From NCBI RefSeq assembly GCF_029227915.1, contig NC_079889.1, positions 374,001 through 438,000 of the forward strand: a stretch of DNA of 64,000 nucleotides. The letters are read 5' to 3'. Positions 27,401 through 38,859 of the stretch are shown one piece after another. Every line of letters begins with the position of its first letter. Positions within the stretch are counted from its first letter, which is position 1. The DNA comes from Hydractinia symbiolongicarpus (lineage: Eukaryota; Cnidaria; Hydrozoa; Anthoathecata; Hydractiniidae). The translations under genes and the position numbers were made by a program. A model generated the notes under the pieces. That model did not search any database. It was not told where the DNA came from and saw only the letters and a list, made by a program, of their open reading frames with translations.

Positions 27401-30400
27401 TTGGCAAATGGAATGTGCGCCTGCAAAAAAATGTAGTTAATTAATCTGTACACAGTGTGCTGGGGATATAATAAAAGTGTATGGTAATACTTAATTAGCA
27501 AAATATATTATAACTGTTGCTGAGAGACATAGACTGATGGTGTAATGTTCATTACGTCAGAGGTACAAGGAAAACATAATCATTTGTGTTTAAAAAGAAG
27601 TTTTTAGAAAAAACAAAAGATTTGAAAAACACACAAGTACAAAAAAGGCTTAGATCCAATTAAAAGAAAAATGTAATAAAATCTAAAATTTTTGTAAATC
27701 AACCTCCATTTTTTTATGGTGTTGTAAGTACATGAAATTTATCACTTTGATGTCATGCCTTAACCAGATAGCTAAGCGTTGTTGAAACAACATACAATTG
27801 CATGTGCACCTTCACACTCCCTTTTACTATAACACTTTATAATAGTAACAAAACTGTCGTGCAGTTAGCCAATAACAGTGCTCAATAAACATACAAGTTT
27901 AGAGCTTATTAGTAAAGGAAGTAAAAATTAACTTGACATTGGTTCGGTACTCCGAGTTTCGTGTTATACACTCATCAGCCAAATTATACAAGTGAAAAAA
28001 GTAAACAAAAAAATTCGTATCTATCTATTTGACAAGATAAATTCCTAAGAGACATCATTAAATGCGTGGTGTTATAAACATGTGAATAGATAATTGGCTA
28101 AGTAATTATCAGTCCTTAGATTTATAATTAGCCAAAAGAAACTTATTTGTGTGACGACATTTAGCAATGAGTTCACTGCGTTTGTTTAAAAGCTCACTTT
28201 TGTCTTTGTAAAAGAGGATTTCAAATTTTTCTTGGAGGCAAAGAGGACAATTTCGTGAATTGTTAGTGTAGCTTTGTACTTGCTTGATGGTCGACCATTT
28301 GAGCGTCGGGGTGACATTGCTTTTCTCTTTCAAGTCCCAAACGTATGATGAAAGTGACGTGCTGTTCTTGTACTTTTTGTTGCTAAAAGACTGTTTGTGG
28401 CCATTGAATCTTGTCTTAAACGATTTCTCAGTCAGACCAATGTAGACTTTCTTTTGGTGAGCGGGTGCTGTAACTTCGCATTTGTATATGACAGACGTCA
28501 CTTGGCAGTTTCCTTCCAATGGACATTCGGGTTTTCTTCTGCAATTGCAGCTTGCTGTAACTGGTGTGTCGGATTTCGAGACTTTCGAATTATGCGATTT
28601 GATGATGGTGGCCATGTTTTCCATGCAGCTGTAGCTGACCTTTATGTTGTTTTTGTTGAACAGCTTCTTCAGGTATCCGGAATGGAAGTGTTTGTTGATA
28701 AGAGATAAGAACTTCCTCGCTACGTTTGTTGATACATTTTTATTGTACGGGGGGTTAAACCATATTACATTTCTCGTACGTTTCTTCTTCCTTCTTCGGG
28801 TTTTCTTTTTTGTAAACGTCAGATTGATGTTCTTATATCCGCTTTTTTTCAATGAATCTTCGTAGTCGACTTTCGCTTTCTCGAAAATTGCTTCATTTGA
28901 AGAGTTTTTAGATAAACGATCAGCTATTGCAATTGGCAACTGCTTTAGTATCTGTTGTGGATGATTTGAAGAAGTGTGTATGTACTGCATGGTGTCGTTT
29001 GGTTTTTTGTAAGGTTGGTATGTGCCGTGTTTCAAGTTGAAGGTTACGTCAAGAAAGTCTACAGAATAGAGCCCTGTGACTATTTCTATCTGGAATCCTA
29101 TCGATTTGAACAGTTTTATAATGTCTTTTCTCATCTTATCAACACTGCGCCCTTTCATATTGCGTAGAACCATTAAACCATCATCCCTATACAAGCCTGC
29201 GTCTGATTTGTTAATTAGAGATGAAAGCTTATTCAATATGAAGAGTCCCACAAGTTCACATATTTCTGCGCCATCATAACTACCCATAGTCACGTCAAAA
29301 CAGTCACTGGTCAATTTCTTGGTCCAAGCTTCCTTGTTGAAAAATAGGAGTGATTTTCTGCAGTGGTTGATTGTTCTCAATTCCTTATCTGAGATCGTTG
29401 TGTAGATTTTTGCAAACTCAAGTGCTTCGTTCAAAATCTCTTTAGTTATAGTGGGGTAGAATTCCTTTATATCGAGTTGTATGAATGAACATGCATCTTT
29501 GTTTTCATAGAATCAAACCACGAAATCGCTTCGTCTGTATTTTTCCATTGGTTCACTTGAATTGAATTTCTGATGTCTGAGTTGATTCGATCTAAGATAG
29601 ATTTGCTTACTTTCCCCAAGTTGCTCTTGCATGGATTGATTAATCTACATGGGAGCTTGGTTTGGAAGTTTTCCTTATGGTCTTTGAGGGTGATAAAAGC
29701 AGGGCTGCTTGCGCATTTTCGAGAAAGCGAAAGTCGACTACGAAGATTCATTGAAAAAAAGCGGATATAAGAACATCAATCTGACGTTTACAAAAAAGAA
29801 AACCCGAAGAAGGAAGAAGAAACGTACGAGAAATGTAATATGGTTTAACCCCCCGTACAATAAAAATGTATCAACAAACGTAGCGAGGAAGTTCTTATCT
29901 CTTATCAACAAACACTTCCATTCCGGATACCTGAAGAAGCTGTTCAACAAAAACAACATAAAGGTCAGCTACAGCTGCATGGAAAACATGGCCACCATCA
30001 TCAAATCGCATAATTCGAAAGTCTCGAAATCCGACACACCAGTTACAGCAAGCTGCAATTGCAGAAGAAAACCCGAATGTCCATTGGAAGGAAACTGCCA
30101 AGTGACGTCTGTCATATACAAATGCGAAGTTACAGCACCCGCTCACCAAAAGAAAGTCTACATTGGTCTGACTGAGAAATCGTTTAAGACAAGATTCAAT
30201 GGCCACAAACAGTCTTTTAGCAACAAAAAGTACAAGAACAGCACGTCACTTTCATCATACGTTTGGGACTTGAAAGAGAAAAGCAATGTCACCCCGACGC
30301 TCAAATGGTCGACCATCAAGCAAGTACAAAGCTACACTAACAATTCACGAAATTGTCCTCTTTGCCTCCAAGAAAAATTTGAAATCCTCTTTTACAAAGA

Positions 30401-33400
30401 CAAAAGTGAGCTTTTAAACAAACGCAGTGAACTCATTGCTAAATGTCGTCACACAAATAAGTTTCTTTTGGCTAATTATAAATCTAAGGACTGATAATTA
30501 CTTAGCCAATTATCTATTCACATGTTTATAACACCACGCATTTAATGATGTCTCTTAGGAATTTATCTTGTCAAATAGATAGATACGAATTTTTTTGTTT
30601 ACTTTTTTCACTTGTATAATTTGGCTGATGAGTGTATAATAGTAACATAAAGTTCTCCTAAATCTACTGTTCTGTGTACTTTACAGCAAAACACTGTTGC
30701 TTGACATTATTTAAGAGATGTTTTTTATTTAGTGTTTCTTATTTAGAAGGACTTTGCAAGCAATAGACTCCTAAGGGAAACTGACATAGTACAAAAGAAA
30801 TTAAAGTATTCTTTATTATTTACTCACCTGTAATGCTCACTTCGTGCTCTCGCATCTAGATCACGTTTCAACGATGAAGAAGCTCTACGGGAATTTCTTT
30901 TTTTACCTCTTTTAATGCTAAATAATGCAAGAATGTAGGCTTTTAAACTGAATCTCACTTCTCCTTTTAGCATTTTATACTTTTAGAACGGAATTAAGCA
31001 TAGCTACACATGGATTTAAAATTATCTTCGTGTCAGATTTTGAAAAACTGAAAGAATCACAACCTGAAAATTCTTTATTATTGTATTTGTAAACTTCCTT
31101 TGTAAACAGAATTATGAAAGTAAGAGAGAAATTAATAGCGTTATTATATAGTCTTAATTAAAACACTTAGGCTATTAATTTCTTTATAGATCATTATATG
31201 ACATGCTAACAGACTGAATGTAACTAGGGGATCAATGAGATTAAAGTGAAATCTTCCTATATTTGTAATAACTTCTGATGTTTTCATTTTATGTACCTTG
31301 GTAAAATGCGTCTATCGTGTTCCAGAGAATGTTCATCTGACAGCAAGCTACATGATAATGGAAAATGAAATTACAAACACAAATTGAAAGACGAAATGAA
31401 AAAACAGGGATAAAATTAGTAATTTCTGCAACAAAAAAGAAGAGTTGAAAAAGTGACAAAAACTTGGAAAAGATTGATACTAATCATAAATCCGTATGAA
31501 TTAGTATAAACAAAAACAAAACAAAAACAACAAATAACAACAACACTAACATTATCATTAGAATGGCAATCAGAATCAACATAATAACAAAACAATTTAC
31601 TAACAATAACAACAAAAATTTGGAGGGTTAACATTAAGAAAACAAAATTAAAATACGGAAGACTACCAACCTTTTCATTCCTATGTTCGCAAGTTGTTCA
31701 ATCAAGTTAAACGTGTCTGTGGCATGTAAGAGCATCGAGAAATAATACTAAAAACAAACAAATTCTCACAATGGCTAGGAATTTTCTAAAAATTTTGTTT
31801 GATTTTGATTATCAGCTAAGATTTTAAATCCTGCTTGGATATTTTTTATCTTGAGCCTTTTTGGGCCATTTTTAACAAATTTCTAAGTCCTATGTTTTAA
31901 AATATTTAAGTTTAAGTTTAAGCCGTGCCAGGTTGAGCACTCAAGTGCAGTTAACCGTCCTGCACATTTAGGTATGATGTGAAAGTTTGGAAACTAATGA
32001 GTGACAGCGGGTAATTGGCTAGTATGGGTAAAACAAGTTTCGGCAAAGTGTAATCCAGTGTCCTTCGTAGCCGGCAAATGGCTATTTTCCAATTTCAAAT
32101 TTATGTTAATTTTCCAATTTAAAAGAGCAGCTAATATATTCAATACAAAATATGGGATTTATTAGACCATTTTATGCAAGTTGTGAAGAAATAAGATTTC
32201 AACACGTTAGACCACCTTGATATAATTCTCATTTAGGATTTAGCGGCCCTTATTTTACATTTCTGGAACCTGTTTGGTTAATGTTCCAAAATTTATAGTC
32301 AATTTAAATAAAGATACAGCCTGTCATTACAAAATTGTGGTTAAAAATAAACCCCAAATCGTGTGCAGAATGTCTGTCACTTTTGCCCAAGTTTATATTA
32401 AAATAACATAATATAAATATAATATTTAAGAAAATGTTGTTGCAGCCAACCAACTATATTATATATAGCTTTACTTCACATTTTAGCTAGGGGTAGCTAG
32501 GTAGCCAAAATTGATGAAGATAACACAAAGATAAACATTTACATTAACGAGTCAATCACTGACCATCAAACTTAGTTCCAGTTCTTTTCCCCAGACCCCA
32601 GTTAAACTGCACAATTTTTTATGTGAAAACTTAACAAATTAAGAAAATATTTAATGTTATCTATTTATTACCTAAATTTATTTCTAAAACTATCTTAAAA
32701 TTATAAAAAATTATCTATAAATAGAAACACTCTCAAAACCAAAGTTATACTTTGTTTGTAACATTTTCTTTGTAAGTTTGGTGTAGTTTTGAGCAATAGC
32801 CTTTAGCCTACTTTGAATACAAGGGGTTTGCCTTTCTGCAAAAAAATGAGGGGTTACATACTTCTTTGTAACAACTATAAGTAGAGTGAGGTCATTTCTT
32901 GCAACGCTCTATATGCCAAAATTATGGCATTTTCGAATTTGCAACAGATTATATAGACAGCTAAACAGTAGTTTTGTTATTATTTTGAAACATTTTACCC
33001 GTAAATAAATGGTTTTGAGTTCTCAAATTTAAAAAATTAGTACATCATGCTTTTTGTTATGTTGTTGTTCAAACCAAGGAACTGTTGATAATCAAACGCC
33101 TTCTCCAAAAAAGTACTTTTGTCACAAAATACCCTTGGTAGCTCAGAAAAGTGCGCAAAAACATGCACTGCAAACTTAAGTAGCAACTTGTCTTTTATTT
33201 AAGACTATCAGTATTGTGAGTAGCCGTCATTGACTTACTGATCCATTTTTTACTTCTCCAAAAATAGAGCCTACCACAAGGGTAAAAAAATTAACTTCCC
33301 TAATAATACGATTGAAAAAATAAAAATCATGGTGAAATGAAAAACATATCTTACTGATCTTGGCTATACCTAAACGGGTACATTTTAAATACATTTTTAA

Positions 33401-36400
33401 ATTTTTTACAGAGCAATAACAAAATGAGTTTTGTTACAGGTTCTCTAGTCAAAATCTATACTTTTATCAATTTAATAAAAACTATCAAAACAAATTTTTT
33501 TCAAAACAAGTTTTTATAGGAAAGCAGTCACCACTCATTCTGATATATTTCAATTCTCTATTTAACGTTGATATTTTTGTGAAATATAAAAACATTATGC
33601 AATTTTTTCATTACCCAATTTGACTAGCAATAGACACTTACTTCATGAGCACGAGTTGTAACTTTAATTCCATCTGGTAGGACAACTCCACTTGTTCTCT
33701 CCAAACCCTTTGAAAATGATGTCAATAAAAATTAGAGAAAGCATTTCACAAAAGTTTAATATTTTATACTAAACAGGAAATTCTTCAGCAAGTTTAATTC
33801 TTATTTGCAGTGTCTGTTTTAAGACAAACTTAGCATTTTCTAATTGACTTTTTTATATGTTTAGTTGTCAGATTTTTTTTCCATAATACATTATGGTTAA
33901 AATGATAAATAATTTCTTGGCAATTTAAGCAAAAAATCTATTGTCCATGTATCATAGGCAAGTGTTCAAAAACTTACCACAATATCTATCCAGGGAATAA
34001 CAACTCTTGCTTCTTTTCCAAGCAGAAATGAATAAAAACAAAGATGGTTTACTGAGAGGTACATCCAGCCTTGTCGTGGAACCTTTCCTTTCCAAAAACT
34101 GCAAGAATAGTCTATCAAATGAAATAAACAAATAAGGTAACACAAAAAATTTAAAAAAACAATATGCACCTGATTTATTTTTTACCTTAAACATCTTTAA
34201 AAGTTTAATTTAAAACTAGACCCAGAGTAAGAATTAAAATTAGAATAACTTATTATGTTGTTATTATGCTTGTAAAGCGAAGATATATAAAATGATCAAG
34301 TCTTTACACTGCTTTGTTAATTGCGTTATCAAAATGAGACTATCTGAGATGATATTTGATGTTGAACTTGCTGTAGAAAAAGTTGTTTAACAAGTCCAAA
34401 TCTCTTTCCATTCTCAAGATATCATGACATCATATTGCCCTGACAGAAATTGTTGATTTTTTCTATTTTTATAATTTTCAGCATGCAAAGGTTTATAGAT
34501 TCCATATAGATTTGCAAACATATAAAGGTCACAGAAACGAAACCTCTTTAAAATAACACTACAATTCAAACTGACAGGGTGGTTGAAAAATACTAGAGGA
34601 GCATTGAAATAGTACACTAGAATTTCGACAAGTTAAGATTAATGCAAACATACAGTTTACAAGTTTTTCAGCATCAGGCATTCCAAACAGTCGTTTGAAT
34701 CTTGCTTTTGCAGATTGGAACTTCTCACTGTCTGTATCAACTATAAAGAAATCATCTTTCCAAAAACACAGCACTAGTGGTATAACATCTTTATCACTAG
34801 AATTCAGAATTTTTACAATTACACATTTTTTACGAGAAGTTTGTTAGGCTACTTTTCATAACATGACCCAGTTTGGTCATGAATGGCGTGCCATTGCATG
34901 CGCATGCCTCCACAAACGCCATATGAAATTCAGGCCTGCTCTTTATCACACGCCTTGTTCTCCTTTGTACATATGCTAAACAGAACTGAGCTATTTTAGA
35001 GTAATCCCTTACCCAAACTTTACCCAATACATAATTGTTCTTAAAATGTATCTCTAAAAAGTATTTCTCTTAAATACCTACCTTCATTAAAATTGCTGAT
35101 GTGAGATAGATTTCAAATGTTTTGCGTCAGCATTGTGTCGACAAAAAATTTCGTCATTAACCTTGTATTGTATCGTTAAGAAGATGACAAATGAAAATGA
35201 AGTGCAAGTTCTATTGGCCTACCTTCCTGATGGTGTACTTCTTAACTTAATAGTTCTGTCCCAACTAGCTCTCTATGTTTTAAGATAAACTGATTAGGAA
35301 GTAAGTTGTGCACGTGCTATTTACAAACTGAAGGTCAGGGAATCATTAAGTTAAATATCGCAGAAGTAGCTGGTGACATGCTTCAAAAATGCTTGTCACA
35401 GGCACAGTTCAATGCAAAGCAAAACTGTACAGGAGACTTAATTGTTAGAGTCTTCGCAGAACATCTCTTCTCACAAAACCGAGGGCAGGGCTGACTTATT
35501 GCCTGCTGAGTGGTGTGGGCGACAGAACTTCTGGACTTCTTTTTAATATGATATACAATTTTTTTGATTATTATTACTAAACATATTTGACTTCTCTTTC
35601 CCTTTTAAAAAGATTTTTTAAACTTTATTGAGTATGTTTTTTCTTTGGTATTATCACAAGAACATTCATCCGAAAGCTGTATTAAGGTACAGGACACCTA
35701 ACCTCTCCCAAGTTCTGGTTATATTTAACTTGCATGGGTGCGCACTTTTCTCACAGTATTCTCTGTGACAATTAAGGTCGGAATGACTTGTGGCATGGTT
35801 CAAATGGTCTTCCGTTTTTCGTTCGAGTCTCAGTGTAATGCACCAGCCGAGCATAAGAGTGCCAGCATGAAGAAAAGGGGGCAACTTTAATGTTCTCTAT
35901 ACCTTACGTTCTTCATAATAACACCATTTATTTAAATTTCACAACAAAATTATGTCGGAAATTTTTTTGCCAACTACTATGCTTCAAAAACTCTGCGCTG
36001 CCGCTCTCCCAAATGTACTAATTGCACGCCAAAATCATAAGCTAGGCGTGCGATATGGATCGCACGCCTGTATTAGTGTAGGCGTATGTACCACCGCACA
36101 TGGGTGCAAATATTCATGACCAAGACTGATGACCAAAACATAACAGGATAAATAACAACAAAAAGTAAAAAAATAAAATTAAAAATAAATATCAAGCAGT
36201 CAGTGCAAATATATCCTTTTAGATTAACTTCCCAAACACTGTGAAAAAATTAATTCTTTAAATACATAAAAGAAGATACTTAATACGCTTTGATAAATAT
36301 TTTCATTAAATGGGAAAAAGATCTATATGTTATTTGTGTGGATGGATCTGTATCTTAACAAGCAAAATGGCGTTAAACTCTCCACAAAGGAAGGTCTAAG

Positions 36401-38859
36401 ATTCACAAACATATCCAAGTCTGCACTATTATGCAGTTGTTCAAACTTAGATTTAGACCTTGATACAATTTTAACAAAATCGAGTTCTAACTGTGAAATA
36501 AATGTCTCTTTATTGAGGCAAGATAATCAAATTAAAAAAAAAGGTACAGAAAAACACAATGCCCTACACCATCTGTAGTAAACATTAAACAACATTTCGG
36601 TGTGGTTAAGTGAAGTCAAAAGCCTGCCAAGTTTCAGGAAGTTTTCTCTAAGAAGGTAAAAACTTAAGTGAGATCAGAATTTCCCGAGCTTCTGTTTTGA
36701 CTTATGAAAACGCAAGTTTGTCATAGAGAGACCCTGTATAAACACAATTTACTAAAAAATGTAGCTAGCTCCAAATGTTCTCCATGTCGTAGTGGTTTTA
36801 TTTTTACTTTTTTGCTTTGTTATTTGAAATGTCAATTTCTACATACCACTGTGATGAGGATTTTGTAATAACGTACTGGCTACCAAACTTTCAATCTTCG
36901 CTTTGACAAATTCTCTGATATCTTCATCACTGTCAAAACTCTCTAAAATGTAAAAAAGCAGGTGGATGACAAAAATAAAAATCACTTACAACTAATATTT
37001 ACACATTTTACCTAGCTTTTAATAACAGATTGTACCATAGAAACTTCCTGCAGATAACATATACCTTTAAAACTTTTTAGACATAATACATGGTGACCTA
37101 AACAATACTAGAATTTTATATAACATTTATAATGCTATTTCAAAACTTCAAAAATTCTTTTGCTGTGTACAATCTTAACCAAAATATTTGCAAACAGACC
37201 AAAATATTTGCAGACAGTAAAAATTATTTTAGTATATTACATGCACTCTTGATTAGATCTATTGATAAGTATGTGGAAAATATCACTGTTATATAACCAT
37301 TAAATGCTTAAACTGCAAAATTATGATTACTTACCCAATGTGTTCATCATCGAACTTTGAAGCCATGACCAATCTTCTTCTATTTCTGATTTTGATGTCG
37401 AAGAAGCTATCACTAAACAATAGACAATCACAATAAGACAAGCAAATGAAAACAGTAGCCAATAGTTATTTAGACCAGCTGTTACAAGCAGTTTTGTCTC
37501 ACAGGAGCAAATAATATCCAGTGAGTGACCATTACCGATTATATTTTACGGACACTTAGCAGAATATGGTTAAAAGTTGTCATGGTACAAGCTAATTAGG
37601 TATTTCTCAGGAGTATGTATCTTCTTGGGGGTTGTTACACCTGCTAATTATTATTAAAAATCTTTTAACAGATTTTAAATTAGCAGGTCGCAATTTCAAA
37701 TCCCATCTTTGTAATTTATTTTGCGAAATTGTGAATCCTATTTTTTAATCAATTGTTTGCATCACCTATTTTTATAATGGCTGTTGCAGTAAAATAACTA
37801 TTAACAAGGGATCAATGGCAAGTGTCCTACTATGCTCCTAGAACACAAAGCTGCAAATAGTTTTTTCCTACAGTCAGCAAATTTTTGCGAATTGACTTTA
37901 CGTATTTTTCTAATTCAAACCTTGATTAATTTTTTAAACTTTAAACTGTTTGCTGAAAAAAAAATACATGTAGAAACAACTTACTGTATGAAACATCAGA
38001 ATCTTGAATTTGTAGTAATATTCGAAATGGTTGAGGCTAAACATAAGATATGGAATTATTATAATACATTACCTTTATTAGAAATTTGAAAAGACAATCT
38101 CAATGAAAACAGCATGCACAATAATACTTTGCTTCCTCCATTGTGTAAATGGAACAATATAAAAAACACCAATTTTCCTTTGCACAGGCTCCGTTAAAAG
38201 GAAATTTAATACATTTTAAGGTTTTTACCAATTTTTTTCAGTCCATTTTCTTTAATATTTAAGAATTAAAAAATTTTAAAAATTTTCAGGGTGGACAGTA
38301 AATTTTTGTTTTCGTTCTCCTCAACCTTTTTTTGAATTATTTATGACTAAAATGACAATCTCTGACTTCTCCACGTAAAATTGCTTTAAATAAAACAGCA
38401 TTTTCAAGGCACTTCATTTGTGTTTAGATAGTTGAAAGCTGACAACATTGCAATTTTGATGTCTTTGCAATTTGCCTTTTCTCATGGTGTTAATTCAGTT
38501 TTCCATTTTATTTTACTAATGTCAAAACATAATATATAATTTGCTGTTAGCTATAGGATATTTATATGCACTCACTTTGTTATCAAGAACGTTATCTAAA
38601 GTACCAAGCAGAAGTGATGCAAAACCTCCCCCTCCTCCGTGGCCTCTCCGTTTTTGTAGTGTAAAGTATGGATTTGCTCTTTCACTTTCCCTATAAAATA
38701 TATTTTACAAGCTTTAAGAATACTGACAATTACCAGGGAAATAAAAAAGTTAACAATACAAATTTGTGCATTTTTTTCAAAAATACAATTTCTCACAATT
38801 TTCTGGAAATCTTACCAAAATGCATTAGCCAACAAAACTTCTTGTGGTTTAACCCACAT
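21441..38859 (-). CDS. TBC1D9: TBC1D9/TBC1D8-family RabGAP, 5' part (18 coding exons)
   Basis: Exons in transcript order: 38816-38859, 38576-38690, 37985-38036, 37335-37412, 36847-36942, 34654-34740, 33978-34111, 33642-33707, 31671-31747, 31297-31347, 30828-30917, 27288-27420, 26986-27096, 26489-26574, 25408-25563, 24368-24476, 23933-24027, 21441-21535. All have AG acceptors and GT donors, all phases agree, and together they make 1675 nt (558 codons plus one base). The start [15 protein letters not shown] and the ERANPYF block are the family N-terminus. GRAM 1 lies at about residues 155-225 ([19 protein letters not shown]) and GRAM 2 at about 297-365 ([17 protein letters not shown]). The TBC domain starts near 475 ([12 protein letters not shown]) and contains IERDLHR with the arginine finger. 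Proteins of this family stimulate GTP hydrolysis by Rab GTPases on membranes. The window ends the model at RNPSIG, just before the Tyr-x-Gln finger; about half of the usual 1250-residue length is missing. TBC1D8 is the close alternative. Confidence 0.9.
21800..23905 (+). mobile_element. Decayed RTE-like non-LTR retrotransposon (LINE), 5' truncated
   Basis: Reverse-transcriptase region in order: WTWWWNNEV (21.85 kb), a frameshift at about 22.0 kb, then an open frame to 23209. That frame has [63 protein letters not shown] (motif A), [13 protein letters not shown] (motif B) and the catalytic LLYADDLVL. After about 23.1 kb a Cys-rich knuckle region is broken by deletions. The C-terminal part ([32 protein letters not shown]) follows in other frames with stops. 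The 3' end reads THASMENGR in one frame and finishes in a (GAT)n tail, the trinucleotide tail expected of RTE-type elements. It cannot encode a working protein. It lies in sense-opposite orientation in an intron of the TBC1D9-like gene. The clade name is my inference from motif style and tail. Confidence 0.85.
21977..23209 (+). pseudogene. LINE reverse-transcriptase frame
   Basis: Longest open part of the LINE, about 410 codons. The true protein would begin earlier in another frame (from about 21808), so the apparent start Met is not real. RT motifs A (VDLEKAFD), B ([11 protein letters not shown]) and C (YADD) are intact. The frame ends prematurely in [13 protein letters not shown], where related elements continue into a Cys/His knuckle. 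The endonuclease domain that should precede RT is absent. Confidence 0.85.
25068..25192 (+). mobile_element. LINE fragment, second copy of the same family
   Basis: About 125 bp closely match 23309-23425 of the LINE above (reading [24 protein letters not shown]). It has neither a tail nor other domains. It lies in the intron between the exons at 25408 and 24476 of the TBC1D9-like gene. It is either an internal fragment of another copy or a local duplication. Confidence 0.75.
27939..27982 (-). ncRNA. Hammerhead-ribozyme-like motif in the PLE end
   Basis: Minus strand in order: TTGG, CTGATGA, stem II GTGT-ATA-ACAC, GAAA, then C and a hairpin TCGG-AGTA-CCGA, A, CCAA. TTGG/CCAA form stem I and the hairpin gives stem III, so core and three stems follow the type I hammerhead order. 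Hammerheads are known from Penelope-like elements. The base triplet at the expected cut is GAA rather than GUH, so this copy may be inactive. The plus-oriented copy stops inside stem II at about 30639. Confidence 0.55.
27964..28888. repeat. Left arm of 925-bp inverted repeat
   Basis: Position p pairs with 58603 minus p in the right arm (29715-30639). The encoded C-terminal halves are identical residue by residue, shadow frames agree, and spot checks of bases at both ends and the middle show no mismatch. Pairing stops at 27963/30640 and at 28889/29714. Confidence 0.9.
28109..29712 (-). pseudogene. PLE reverse transcriptase with GIY-YIG endonuclease, frameshifted
   Basis: Frame 1 (29467-29712) carries [13 protein letters not shown] and [18 protein letters not shown] single-base loss near 29490-29500 shifts it into the second frame, which reads [18 protein letters not shown] (motif A), [18 protein letters not shown] and GLYRDDGL (catalytic DD), running to the stop at 28109. 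The C-terminal third has a basic stretch ([13 protein letters not shown]), a Cys-rich linker ([15 protein letters not shown]) and a GIY-YIG-type nuclease region ([21 protein letters not shown]) ending [18 protein letters not shown]. The RT plus GIY-YIG order defines Penelope-like elements. The N-terminus is missing at the inversion point (29712), so the copy is dead by truncation and frameshift although the second frame of 441 codons is clean. Confidence 0.85.
29715..30494 (+). pseudogene. PLE C-terminal fragment (GIY-YIG half), plus strand
   Basis: About 260 codons identical in sequence to the C-terminal part of the minus-strand PLE frame, from [13 protein letters not shown] to the same stop. 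It lacks the whole reverse-transcriptase domain, so the Met at 29709 is only a chance start at the junction. It includes the Cys-rich linker and the GIY-YIG region. Confidence 0.85.
29715..30639. repeat. Right arm of 925-bp inverted repeat
   Basis: Partner of 27964-28888. Its outer end falls inside the hammerhead-like stem II, next to TATAATAGTAACA. Confidence 0.9.
35095..35575. repeat. Dispersed repeat, copy 1 (uninterrupted)
   Basis: About 480 bp that match 43755-45425 once the hAT-like insertion there is removed. Shared words include GATGTGAGATA, GGTGACATGCTTC, AAAATGCTTGTCAC, AAAACTGTACAGGAG, TGACTTATTGCCTGCTG and ACTTCTGGACTTCTTTTTAA. Both copies end in a TTATTATTAC tract. No reading frame of note. 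The class is unknown. Confidence 0.7.
35779..35880 (+). mobile_element. Possible tRNA-derived SINE fragment
   Basis: TGGCATGGTTCAAATGG followed about 34 bases later by CGTTCGAGTCTC resembles the A and B boxes of a tRNA-type polymerase III promoter. No clear acceptor stem, tail or second copy was seen, so this is weak. Confidence 0.25.
36045..36068. repeat. Perfect short hairpin GGCGTGCGAT/ATCGCACGCC
   Basis: Ten-base arms (eleven with the flanking A/T) around the loop ATGG. The word GGCGTGCGAT also appears near the right end of the 46536-47726 element, so this is probably a piece of that family. It lies in an intron of the TBC1D9-like gene. Confidence 0.6.

Larger units (their letters stand above)
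27838..30647. mobile_element. Penelope-like element, head-to-head inverted arrangement
   Basis: A minus-oriented partial copy (about 27851-29712) meets a plus-oriented, more truncated copy (29715-30639). The shared 925 bp form an inverted repeat around 826 bp of single-copy reverse-transcriptase sequence. The 13-base word TATAATAGTAACA occurs at 27838-27850 and again at 30635-30647, a candidate target-site duplication bounding the whole insertion. Penelope-like elements often show inverted or tandem partial copies of themselves, so this arrangement fits the family. It lies in the intron between exons 30828-30917 and 27288-27420 of the TBC1D9-like gene. The arms appear identical where compared, so the insertion is recent or the structure is an assembly artefact. 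Confidence 0.8.

Noticed and set aside
28397-29279. Plus-strand frames over the PLE and their mirror images at 29738-30206
   Set aside because: Antisense shadows of the PLE coding frame; they appear twice only because the DNA is an inverted repeat.
34830-35027. Minus-strand frame of 65 codons ([13 protein letters not shown]...) as a host exon
   Set aside because: It does not fit the phase between the flanking TBC1D9-like exons at 36847 and 34740 and lies beside repeat sequence.
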